NCBI RefSeq assembly: GCF_910592395.1
Contig: NC_088320.1
Location: forward strand, 4,216,001 to 4,280,000
DNA: 64,000 bases
Source of the DNA: Lineus longissimus
Taxonomy: Eukaryota > Nemertea > Pilidiophora > Heteronemertea > Lineidae
Reading direction: 5' to 3'
In this document: positions 27,203 to 37,012 of the stretch, in pieces
Numbering within the stretch: the first letter of the stretch is position 1
How the letters are laid out: every line of letters starts with the position of its first letter
The notes under the pieces: generated by a model
Told to the model about the DNA's origin: nothing
Database searches by the model: none
Seen by the model: only the letters and a program-made list of their open reading frames with translations
Translations under genes and position numbers: made by a program

Positions 27203-28231
27203 ATGGCGGACTTGAGTGGTGCAGGCGTAATTTCAACTCAACTTCCAGGCTCCGAATTGACTTGTTCCCACAGTAAAGTCTACGCTGACGTGTTCTATCT
27301 TTACATGTACGCAATCACCCCTGTCGCAATGTCTGGAATTGTGCTCAACGTCATTAATCTCATCGTACTACGGCATATGCAGAAAAAGGCCACGACATCT
27401 GTTTTCTTACTTCGCATGCTTGCCGGATGTGACTTATTCTTTCTGATAATTTGCATTGTGTATTTCTTTGTCCGTCCAATGTTCGTATACCTTAGGAATT
27501 CAATTGAAGTGTTCAGTCTGTCTGATGATAAGATAGCATCGGCTATTTCTTTTCTAATGGAACCGTTCTATTACTCTTCACTGCAGGCTAGGAACTGGAT
27601 GATAGTCCTCGTAACCTTCGAACGATTTTTGAATATAGTCTTCCCACTATGGGCTAGGGGGCACTGCACAAAGGGTAACCTCGGTAAAGCAGCAGTTTGT
27701 ATTTTCCTAGTGGCGCTCGCGTTTGCCCTGCCTGGGTATTACCACAAATATCTCGTCAATGGGAAGAATCCTTGCACTGGAGCTGTGGAACTGCAATCAC
27801 GACTTCGGCAAGAGTCAAAGCCATTTCGGAACACGACGTATGTTGTTGTGACAGTCTTCGTCCCAATGTGTCTGATCTACACCATGAATATCATCCTTGT
27901 TATTTCCGTCAGAAACGCCATGCGCAGCCGACAGAGTACGACAGACAAAGAGCGCATGCGTGACGAACGCGGGCAAACACAAGCGACCTTGACCGTGATT
28001 TCCATTGTTGTTTTGTTTACCGTTTGCGAGACGCTGCCTGGCCTAGACCGGGTCATCGTCCTTTTCTCTGGAGCTCCATTCGCAAGGGACAGCCCCTTCT
28101 TTAACTACGTGAGGAAGTCTGGCTTATTCTTAATAGTTTTTGACTCTGCTATGAATTTTGTAGCCTACTGCTTTTCGAATAGGTCATTTCGACAGAGCTT
28201 TGTGGTGATGTTCCGAATGGCACAGCCATAG
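27203..28231 (+). CDS. Rhodopsin-family (class A) peptide-type G protein-coupled receptor, intronless
   Basis: This is a plasma-membrane receptor of about 342 residues in one exon. I chose the ATG at 27203 because its context (AACAATGG) is better than that of the in-frame ATG at 27146. Seven hydrophobic segments lie at roughly residues 30-56, 66-92, 112-140, 160-178, 211-235, 260-285 and 303-325. Asp77 in LAGCD is the conserved TM2 aspartate. The DRY motif is ERF (140-142), followed by LNIVFPLWAR, which resembles FMRFamide-receptor-like sequences. TM7 has NFVAY in place of NPxxY, then a polar SNRSFRQ segment. The usual TM3 cysteine is not visible although a loop-2 Cys (191) is present, so the standard disulfide may be missing. 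The ligand is unknown; a neuropeptide is inferred. Confidence 0.88.
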   Translation: MADLSGAGVISTQLPGSELTCSHSKVYADVFYLYMYAITPVAMSGIVLNVINLIVLRHMQKKATTSVFLLRMLAGCDLFFLIICIVYFFVRPMFVYLRNSIEVFSLSDDKIASAISFLMEPFYYSSLQARNWMIVLVTFERFLNIVFPLWARGHCTKGNLGKAAVCIFLVALAFALPGYYHKYLVNGKNPCTGAVELQSRLRQESKPFRNTTYVVVTVFVPMCLIYTMNIILVISVRNAMRSRQSTTDKERMRDERGQTQATLTVISIVVLFTVCETLPGLDRVIVLFSGAPFARDSPFFNYVRKSGLFLIVFDSAMNFVAYCFSNRSFRQSFVVMFRMAQP

Positions 28232-29771
28232 TAATAAGTAATTGCAAATATAGATTATAATTGATAATTGTGTCAAGCTATACTTCATACCGTGTATGTA
28301 TGAAAAATTGTACTCATGGGTACTATTATAGTTGTTCAAAATTGTTAACCGATAGGGCTGTATCCCTAGACTGTTCCCTTGTGGGCTTGTGGCGTCGTGA
28401 CCTATGGGGCAAAGAATGAACCCAATCATCCTTTTATTCCCAGTCAAAAATGCACCAGGTCAAATGCCTTTCAGGAGAGGAAGAATTCAGTCCCTTTATA
28501 TGGGCTAATAGCCTATCAAAACGCCAAATAAGCCAACTGAGGTTTGTTTTCTGTGTGGCGCGTACAAAGTCATCAACAAACACGAAACAGGGAAAAACGA
28601 AGTCTATACGCAACCAAAAACAATCGCAGCAGTCCGAACACCCACAGCCTGATTATCGCCGTGTGTACGGATTTTGCAATTATTTTGGCTGACGGCTTCG
28701 TCAAAAATGGCATCCTCTTGTTTTGGCTGAACTTGGCAATTATGCATTGATTATTTTGAAAAAATATCCGGTCACCTTGCGTTTGCCGTCTAGGGATTTA
28801 CCACCATTGATACCTTATCCAAAGGCTGAAGGGGTATAGGCATAAGAGGAAGGGATAACCTAAATCCCACCTCTCACTCTTACCCAACAGACTTTGGGGA
28901 GCCGTCTTCAACGTAGCACAATCTACGTAACACCGTAGGAAGGGGACTTAATCTATAGCCGAGGGAACTGCGGACATTTCTACGAAATTCGCTTGGGTTT
29001 TAGTATTTCTGGTTCCAAAATATAAAAATTTTGTCAGCTGATGCACAGTACAGTGTACGTGATATTTCATTTATATTGTTAAAGCAGTTCATTTACTGAG
29101 GTCTTCAATCAATTCCTTGATTACGTCACCTAGTGTTATCAAAACACATTTAGCACTTCAGCAGATTAAAAGCCTTTAAAGTTATTAGCGCTACCATATG
29201 CACAAGTAAACAAAAACAGTGCTATCTTCGAATGGTTATCTGCCAATACGGTAAATTAAAAGGTAAGATTCGATCGTTCAAAATTTGAAATTTGAAATTT
29301 GAAATTGAATTTGAGAGTTGCCAAACAATTAAATATGCCGTGATTATACATTCCGATAACGCTGTTGTGTACACTGATACAATAAAACAGTATACGTGAC
29401 AGGTTTCATCGCACTCGCATGTATAGTTACTGCTGTACGGCTATGAATAATTCTAAATACCAGCGAGATAGAAAGTAAATATTGTAAATAAGGTACCATG
29501 CCTTTAATGGTTTAATGATTCCGTGTGCCGTTACTTGGTTAATGTCTTTTAAGCATGATAAAGTGTCCGTAAAATATATATCGCGTTAGATGAACTGGAA
29601 TGGGTTTCAAGAATGATCACCGTGGAATTTATCTGCTACCTAAACTGAAGCTAAACTAGCTTCACATTGCCCTCATAATGGTCTTTTCGCAGTTCTAATG
29701 AAAAGGATCGAATCTGCATTCTTGCAAAAGTATTTTACCGTATTCTCTTCGTGTAAATACGAGTGTAAATC
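28232..29771. other. Intergenic, nothing recognised
   Basis: No coding exon is supported. The only local oddity is a short tandem run of TTTGAAA-type words at about 29279-29312. The upstream gene ends at 28231 and the next begins with a signal-peptide exon at 29772. Confidence 0.5.
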
Positions 29772-32742
29772 ATGAGTGATATGTCCGGTACCAAAGCGAT
29801 GTTGACATTTTTCACTTGTCTACTGCTGCTGAATATCTCGTGGGGAAGTGTTTCGTCCAACGCTGCACATCTATCAAACTCTGAGGTAAGTTTAGAAATG
29901 CTTTAAACTATCCAAGGAGTCATCTATAACAAGCCGGTGTAAACGTTTGCAATGTCCTAGGATAGAATGCCCGGAGAACAAAAAAATTATATTATGCAAA
30001 CAGGCACCAAAACTACGGTAGTCAATTTTTGTCTTCGCTCGTTTTTCGCAAAGCGGAACAGATAAATCGGATCTTGTGTTACAGTGGTGATCCATCCCTT
30101 AAAAGCAGGAATCCAACACACCAGCTATCAGGCCATCCTCGCGGTTCCCAAACCATGTACAGTAATCAAACAGGCAACCCCTTTTGATAAGATATGTCTG
30201 TTGCAGATAAAACGAGTGCGTCGAGCAACCGGTCCACCCGTGATATCAACTCCACCTATTTTACAGATAACAGGAAATGGTGAGAAACATAGTCAACGAG
30301 ATACTGAATGCTGCTGTTAACGCTTATTTTCTGTTAGAAGGGGTCCCATGCAAAACAACCTAAGTCCTGTGCATTAACCATTTGACTTTGGTTGCTTTAT
30401 CTTGCAGTCCTTCATTTCGTTTTTGGAAAACATTGCACTATAGACAGACTGTTAGGTTAATGGTGGTTGACATGTAGATCAATGTCGATGAAGGTTTTGA
30501 TACAATTTGCTGTAAAAAAAGGATTTTATTTGAAGGTTTTAATATTGCTACCAAAGTTATGGCGATACGGCGTTGCTACGTGTCACCGTCCTTTGAAAAG
30601 TGCGACCAATGAATCCAACGAGAGGTTATATAACATTGGTAAGCAATGCCTTACTATCGATATCATCAGCGTCCCATCCTCTCTTTCCAGTATCAGTTGC
30701 AGAGTTTCAGATCGTCACAACTGGGGATGTCGTCACCTTCACATTCGATGCGTCTAAGAATACGACATCAAATTTCGGCACGACCATATTGACCAGTGAT
30801 GGAAATGTTACGTACACAGTAGCGACCGGTTGTGCTAATTGCACTGGGCAGGATATGGTAGGCAAAACAATGAAAATATGGAGGAAAAAGCAGGAAAATA
30901 GTCGATGTGCTGTACCTTTGGTCATATGTACAATGCACACTTTTATACAGAGTACTTGTGACGTTATCTGATTCCAGGCACGCATTTTGGTCTTAATCCT
31001 CAAAAGTCGGATTTGTAATTTGATGAAATTATCCATTCCGATAATCAAACAACGGATTCTGGGCATCAATGTCGTGATGATCGAGTGTAACTGACTTTGT
31101 AATGATTTTATAAATTTCAGTTTTGCCTACCACTGGAGTTTTCGAAAGATCCAATTCGACAGTCTATTTTTCATCTCTTTGCAGATCTACTTCTGTGTTC
31201 TGGACTCCAACACGACTTCTTCACACAACACAACGTGTGCGTCTTTGACAGTAATCCTAACCGATTGGCAGAGTGCACAGTCTGTCCAATTTCTGGTGAG
31301 CACAATCGACCCATTTGGTATTTTCCGCTCAACTCTTTTTTGTTTTCGCCTCCTAACTCTACGAGTGTTGCATGAAAGATTGGTTAAGACTAAAATAAGT
31401 TAGCCGTAAAGACGGGAAACTACTTGAGCGGCAGAAGGACTTCAACAGTTGACCAGTAATCAGTAATGTACATTCTTGATAGCACCGGCCACACCAAGTA
31501 CCCCCCTGCTACCTTGGTGGGGTTAGAGAGGAGGAATCTGAAATAGTCCGTTCGCGATGGCTAACCCTGGTAGCTTTCGTGTGCATAGCACAATAATGCA
31601 CTGCATGATGTACTATAAGATCCTATCCTAAGCATGAAATGGCAAGAATGTGTATGTCCATATCCGCTATTTATAGGGGATGATGGTCTTTATATGTCAC
31701 AATTATAGACTAGCGACAGGACTTGTTTTGCTTTTAGTACCTCACGACCACCACTACCACCACGACCACCACTACAACAGCCACGCCAACCATCGCCCCA
31801 GTGGGCCTAAAACTTTGGGAAATCGTAGCCATCACAGCAGGATGCGCAGTGTTCCTCACCATCATAGCAATTGTCGCCATCTGTTGCTGCGTCGGGCGGA
31901 AGAAACCAATAGTGCCAACGGAGCCAACCCCAGAGCCGGAACAAGAAATCCGTCGACCAAAACCTGCAGAAAAGCCCGAGAAGCGAGAGTGGGAAGACGA
32001 GGACCTAGACGAACTGGATGAAGATGATGCGGCGCCATCTGTCGCCACGGACACTTACTATGATAGGCAGCGCCCCCTTCACTTAATGATCCCTGAAGAG
32101 GCGGTGACAGTAGGAGGTAAATTTGATTCGTCCTCGCTACAGACTGAACCTTTCAATGAATATATAGACAATGCGGAGAGTGTAAAACTATTTTGTTAAA
32201 ACATGCGAAAGTCTTTTCCTGTTGCTCGATCGTGTTTATGTTTTTGAAGGAAGTGTCCACTTGACAAGCCCGGCTTACCAAACAGCGACTTTTTCTTGTC
32301 CTGAATGGAGAGCCGAACTCATTAATATTAAAGTAAAGTCTCCAGCTCGCCAAACAGGGTAGATTTTTACCTGTTTGGCAAGCCCAGCTGGCCGAACAGG
32401 GTGGCTTTTTAGTGCTGTTTGGCAAGCAGCTCTCCAAACAGGACAAAAAAGATGCCTGTTCGGCGAGCGGCTTGCCAAATAGAGCCGGCCTATGTTGAAT
32501 GTGGACGTGCTACAGACCATGCAATTTCTATATGTTGTCTTTCCAATGATGTCATCGTTTTCCTTTTAGCACTTGGGGCAGTAGCAGCTTCGCGATCGCC
32601 AATAGCCTTCCCGAATCGACAGCGGCGAGTCAGTACCACCAGTCTTACCACAGACGACAGGCTGTTCAACCAACGATTCAAACAAATGGGATGGGAAGAC
32701 ATTAGTATACCAAGACCAAACTACGTCTTCAAGAAACAATGA
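29772..32742 (+). CDS. Orphan type I single-pass membrane glycoprotein with poly-Thr stalk, six exons
   Basis: Exons 29772-29885, 30207-30279, 30691-30857, 31185-31295, 31738-32116 and 32570-32742 join in matching phases (0, 1, 0, 0, 1) to 338 codons. Exon 1 is a signal peptide with core LTFFTCLLLLNIS. The ectodomain (about 60-155) has five N-glycosylation sequons and four cysteines; a GDVVTFTF strand and a YFC motif vaguely suggest an Ig-like beta sandwich, which is unproven. Twelve consecutive Thr (158-169) form a stalk. The membrane segment at about 184-207 (IVAITAGCAVFLTIIAIVAI) ends in a Cys triplet. The cytoplasmic tail is first basic-proline, then strongly acidic (EWEDEDLDELDEDD), and its end is Arg-rich. 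A poly(A) signal AATAAA lies at 32792-32797. An alternative acceptor at 30265 would shorten exon 2. I do not recognise the family; a receptor or mucin-like role is inferred. Confidence 0.78.
32270..32484. repeat. Array of short hairpin-forming inverted repeats in intron 5
   Basis: The words GCCAAACAGG and CCTGTTTGGC, with variants, alternate. Hairpin 1 has perfect 10-bp arms at 32349-32358 and 32370-32379 that extend outward with one mismatch. Hairpin 2 uses 32387-32399 and 32415-32427, and hairpin 3 uses about 32428-32467. Loops are T- or A-rich (TTTTTA, TTTTT, AAAAAA). Spacing is about 41-44 bases. The array lies wholly in the intron between exons 5 and 6 of the orphan membrane-protein gene. 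Confidence 0.75.
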
Positions 32743-32791
32743 CAATGCGTGGCGTTTGGTAACCTCTCTCGCATGTGGATTTTCTATTGAT

Positions 32792-32797
32792 AATAAA
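32792..32797 (+). terminator. Poly(A) signal AATAAA of the orphan membrane-protein gene
   Basis: Canonical hexamer 50 bases after the stop codon at 32740-32742, giving a short 3' UTR and supporting the last-exon call. Confidence 0.6.
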
Positions 32798-33770
32798 ATC
32801 CTTATTGTTTTATCATATGTATTACTCGTCTTGATTACTTATTCAATAGATGCACAGATAGGCAGTGTTTTAGTATATGAACGTCATAATAACCCCCCCC
32901 CCCCCCTCGTAAATTGAAAAATCAGGGAAAAGTGCGTACGTGCTAAATAAACTTCATGTATTATTATTGTACTTTGACATGTGATAAACTGGTTGTGGTC
33001 GCTACATTTCACTGCTTTTATGTCAGGCGAATCCAATCGTCCCAACGTAATCAATTGAAATATAAATGAATACAGATACATACGGTGGCTGGGAAGTAAT
33101 ATGACATTATCTCTTTAAAATGAAACAAAAAATCATGATATATCTCGATCCATCTCGACGCTCTCTCGGGCGAACAAGATGATTATCTCGGGCGATGGGC
33201 TTCATCTTTATATTTCAAGAACTTTTTGTTGGAGAAAAAACAACACCAGCACTTGATTGTGGTTTAATATTGTCATCACACACATTGTCATTTTTTTCTT
33301 TCGCTGGTTAATTGCAGACTAGAAAATGCATTTCATTCGAACGTTTATCTTTCAGTTAAGCTGAATTTGTTTTCACTCGGACACACATCCTGACTCTCAT
33401 GCGTTTGCAGAGGCACCATTGGGACCCACAACCACAATATTCGATGAACTATCACAGTGGTGGCAAATAGCCTTGCAAATGATAAACCACTCTCTCAAAA
33501 GATGAAACTAGTTTATGCTTTCGACAATTTTGTGGGGTGATCTTTGTGCAAATGTGGCTGCTCAGTGCATGCAAAATTAACTATTCATAGCCTAGTTGAT
33601 GACAAAGCAATTGTCATAGTGTGCTCCGCGGCTCATCACTTAATGAAATGTTTTTCACCAGTCACGGCCTACTTCATTATTTTTTAGTTGATGGTTTGGT
33701 TATTGTTTCATATAGTTGCTACCGATCGTAATAAAAGAATGTGCAGACAAACGTTTTATCAATCAGGACG
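32798..33770. other. Intergenic, nothing coding
   Basis: AT-rich sequence with a run of about 16 C at 32891. A word of about 16 bases (GTGTTTTAGTATATGAA) at about 32866 also occurs near 22745, so it is part of a dispersed repeat. No exon is supported. Confidence 0.5.
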
Positions 33771-35601
33771 ATGTTTGCCTCAGCAGTTGTTACGATTCTA
33801 ACTGTATCATCCTTGACCGCGGGAGGTAAGCCATATGTCACGCTCTTTATCTTTTTTTCCATTTTATCGAAGTTGACTGCAGATTGCAGTCGAGGGGGAA
33901 GACCTCGACTGCAATCTTTCAATAAAGTGATGATAAGATATCCAAACTCCCCTTCAAAAAGGAGGGTATTTGCCAGGTTTGGGTGTTGCTAAAAGAAAAT
34001 CTGTGACCATCTAGCCGTTGCAAAAGCAGCCAAACTCGAATGTAACTACTTTTGAAAACCTCATTCCTGTTAAAAGTGTTTTTACCAGTTGTGAGTGAAA
34101 AACAACTGTCGTGTACCATTGTGATAGGTCAATATTTTGCTGAACACTTCTATTCCAGTGAAAGAATGTCGAGACACTGTAAGAGGTTTTGAATACAGGG
34201 GAACTTTAATAAGCAAGACGAGGAAGGGGAAAAGCTGCCAAGCTTGGACAGCGAAAACTCCTCATGTTCCAAGTTACCAACCTGCTGACATAGCCACGGC
34301 ATACAACTACTGTCGGAACATGCCTTCCGGATCAGACACTGGCACTGCACCGTGGTGTTACACAACGAGTTTGGACATGAGATGGGACTACTGTGATGTA
34401 CCTTTCTGCGACGGTATGCCATTACGTAAGTACTCTTTGAACGCACCAGATTCGGAGGAGCCAACACTTACTTGCCGGGACCCAGTCGGACGTCCTACGT
34501 ATTATTTGGGGAATAGATTTCTAGGTAGCTATAGAGGCTCAACCTTTCGTGACTGGTGAATTTAATTGATGGATATGCAGAGTATATACACCTCCCTAAA
34601 ATTAGCTTGGGAAAAGATCGGAACGCTCTGTTGTTCCCCCATCTGCCAGCTTTGATACCTTTAATCTTAGCATAAGTTTTGAATTTGTTTATAATTTTAT
34701 TGTACGATTCCCCGAGGTTAAGTGAGTTTTGTTGTGTACATTTCAGTGAAACAATGCAGGGATATTGTGCACGACGTGGAGTACACTGGAACACTAAGCA
34801 TTACCAAGACTGGGCTGATCTGCAAGGCGTGGTCGCTAAACTTTCCTGTAGTACCAGGCGATTGGCCCAATTCCTCTAACTATTGTAGGTGTAGTATACG
34901 AGAAAACGAGCCTTGGTGTTACATTACGGAGAAGAAGGACTGGGAATATTGCGACGTTCCATTCTGCTCTGGTAGGCAACGTACTACAAGGCTGTCACTA
35001 TAATGATCTGACTCCATCACATGCTTCATGGTTAGTTCGATCAATAGCAGAGTAATAACTTCTTTAGAAATTAAACCAACGCATGTGAAAACCCTACTCC
35101 TACTGTAAGTGTGGAAATGAAGATGAACCTCAAAAGCGTGGCTGGTTTGTTTGACTGAGACTTTGTAAATCATATTATATCTCAAAGCTGCTGATTTAGC
35201 CGCACCTGTTGCGATACATGCTATGGAACATTGACAGCACTCGTTGCGAGAACAAATCGTTTCTCCGTGAATTTGTCCTTCTGTCACGTGGCCTACTCCC
35301 CACCCCGCCACCCAAAAACTGTTGAGCCAGCTAAGATACGGGTTTAGTTATCTTTGATGAATCGATCTGTTGTCTTGCAGGTCCCGTCCGTCATCTGGTT
35401 TCTGCGAGATCCAAGAGCGATAATAAAATAGACGTCATTTTCACTAAACAAGCATCGGCCGTCTCGACATGTTCCAATTCCGCCACGGTGAAGGTCGCAA
35501 GCGTTGTAGAGTGTGCGGATGCATGTGTCAGGAAGTCGCCAACGTTATGTACTGGTTTCATTTACAAGCGAGTCGAGGAATGCTTTCTTGAATTATGCTG
35601 A
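33771..35601 (+). CDS. Secreted double-kringle protein with C-terminal half-PAN/apple-like domain, four exons
   Basis: Exons 33771-33825, 34159-34425, 34747-34971 and 35381-35601 are all joined in phase 1, giving 255 residues. Exon 1 is a signal peptide (FASAVVTILTVSSLTAG). Exon 2 is one whole kringle with six Cys and the marker sequences SCQAW, APWCYTT and DYCDVPFC. Exon 3 is a second kringle with seven Cys (an extra one in YCRC) and EPWCYI, EYCDVPFC. Kringles are disulfide-knotted protein-binding folds of plasminogen-type proteins. The last exon (about 72 residues) has the spacing VVECADACVRK-CTGF-CFLELC typical of PAN/apple domains but lacks the front half. No protease domain follows, so it is not a plasminogen-like enzyme. 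Exon 2 has two in-phase donors 12 bases apart (after 34413 and after 34425); the second, GTAAGT, is stronger. Confidence 0.85.
33881..33917. repeat. Perfect 15-bp inverted repeat, 7-base loop
   Basis: AGATTGCAGTCGAGG at 33881-33895 is exactly complementary to 33903-33917. It lies in intron 1 of the kringle gene, 56 bases after the donor, and would form a stable RNA hairpin. A further TTGA/TCAA pair outside could extend it. The stem is too short for a standard microRNA precursor. Confidence 0.8.
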
Positions 35602-35818
35602 ATGTAAAATAACAGTCCTATAGATACGGGTTTTAAATACATGATGCACCACAGTACACCCAACATTTGACATTTTGTGAATTCCATGATTTGACAAATA
35701 CCATTTCTGCTGAACAATTTTTGAAAGTTTGTGGGATTGATGTGTTGGAATGGGGATTTTGTTTTTCGTAGCAACCTATAAGTGAAAAGTGTATTTCAAG
35801 ATAACGTTTAATCGTTCA

Positions 35819-35990
35819 ACGCAATTTTGATAATTGTATTGTTGACTCTGAGTTGGCCTAGTAATATAACTATCATCGCAATTTTGATAATTGTATTGTT
35901 GACTCTGAGTTGGCCTAGTTATATAACTATCATCGCAATTTTGATAATTGTATTGTTGACTCTGAGTTGGCCTAGTTTTATAACTATATA
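35819..35990. repeat. 57-bp minisatellite, three copies
   Basis: Three tandem copies of a 57-base unit beginning CGCAATTTTGATAATTG, nearly identical. Because 57 is a multiple of three, one minus-strand frame stays open and repeats a 19-residue peptide, but there is no start context, splice partner or domain, so I treat it as non-coding DNA between the kringle and WAP genes. Confidence 0.85.
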
Positions 35991-36065
35991 ACACTAATCG
36001 TGAGGCCTATTTCTTAGTCACGACCAAGTGAAGACTGAGAATATATCAGGAGATACACTGCAAAA

Positions 36066-36860
36066 ATGAAGGTTGCATGGATTCTTTCTGTAGTAGTCCT
36101 GGTAAGATAGCAGTTTAATTTTGATTTTATTACAAGTTACAAATTTTGGTTTATGATCTGATATCAATTACAGTTAGAGGCCTCCATCCTACTTCACACA
36201 ACGGCCCCGGTCTATCGTAATCGTTCGGTCGACTTAGAACTCAGCTGAGCTGCTCATCCAGCGCTTCAGTATGAATATTTCTGACCGCTACTTATGCGCT
36301 TTTCTCATTGAGTTAAATGCAAGTTAGTAAAGAGACCTCACGCTGCCAAGTGGTGTTCGAACTTATTTGAAAGTACATAGTCCTATGTGACGTCTTGGTT
36401 CACTGCAACTGACTGTCGATTATTCATTGTCAATTTCTATAAAATCCTATAACCGTACCCGCGCAATATTATTGCTCATCTTTAAATGTTTCAGTTTGGA
36501 CTTTATTCGACGGAGGCTAGGCTCGTGGGTAAGTTATTCAAAAGCATTACGGCAATGGCGATTGTGATGTAAAATTACGCGCATAATGGCACGTTCACAC
36601 CCGAACGGTGACCGCGCCGGAAAATTGGAGTAGGGTTACATCAACATTTCAAAACAGCTTCCATGTTTTGTCTCATGAATGTGTTGATATTTTCAGATGG
36701 TGAAAGAGATGTCGCCAGTAAACCAGGACGGTGCCCCACCCTTCCGCCTAACAGTGGTGGTATCTGCGTCCAGGGGTGTAATGGCGATAGCCAGTGTCCA
36801 GGTTATGAGAAGTGTTGTCATAACGGCTGTGGCCACACCTGTCAAACTCCCGTCAATTAA
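36066..36860 (+). CDS. Small secreted single-WAP (four-disulfide core) protein, three exons
   Basis: Exons 36066-36101, 36495-36528 and 36697-36860 join in phases 0 and 1 to 77 residues. Exons 1 and 2 give the signal peptide ([20 protein letters not shown]). The last exon carries one WAP domain with eight cysteines in the family order, including the adjacent pair in YEKCCHNGC; each Cys is present. WAP proteins are extracellular protease inhibitors or antimicrobial peptides. A short linker ([10 protein letters not shown]) sits between signal and domain. The gene is 465 bases downstream of the kringle gene on the same strand and converges with the minus-strand half-PAN gene ending at 37013. Inhibitor versus antimicrobial activity cannot be told from the sequence. 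Confidence 0.88.
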
Positions 36861-37012
36861 ATGTTAACTTTTTGATATGTGAGATAAAATGATGTAAAAA
36901 CAAAAAGTCAGTTGTGCTTTGTTTTTCTTCGTAGATGCATTGTTCAGATTGAGTGTCTTTTGTCTTTTGGTTTCTCACTTTTCAAATCATCCGAGATAAC
37001 TGCAAACGTCAA

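Noticed and set aside
27697-27963. 88-codon frame inside the GPCR
   Set aside because: Shadow of the receptor gene in another frame.
31734-32054. Ser-rich minus-strand frame opposite the Thr stalk and acidic tail
   Set aside because: Antisense shadow of a low-complexity coding exon.
33881-33917. The perfect hairpin as a microRNA precursor
   Set aside because: A 15-bp stem with a 7-base loop is too short for a standard precursor.
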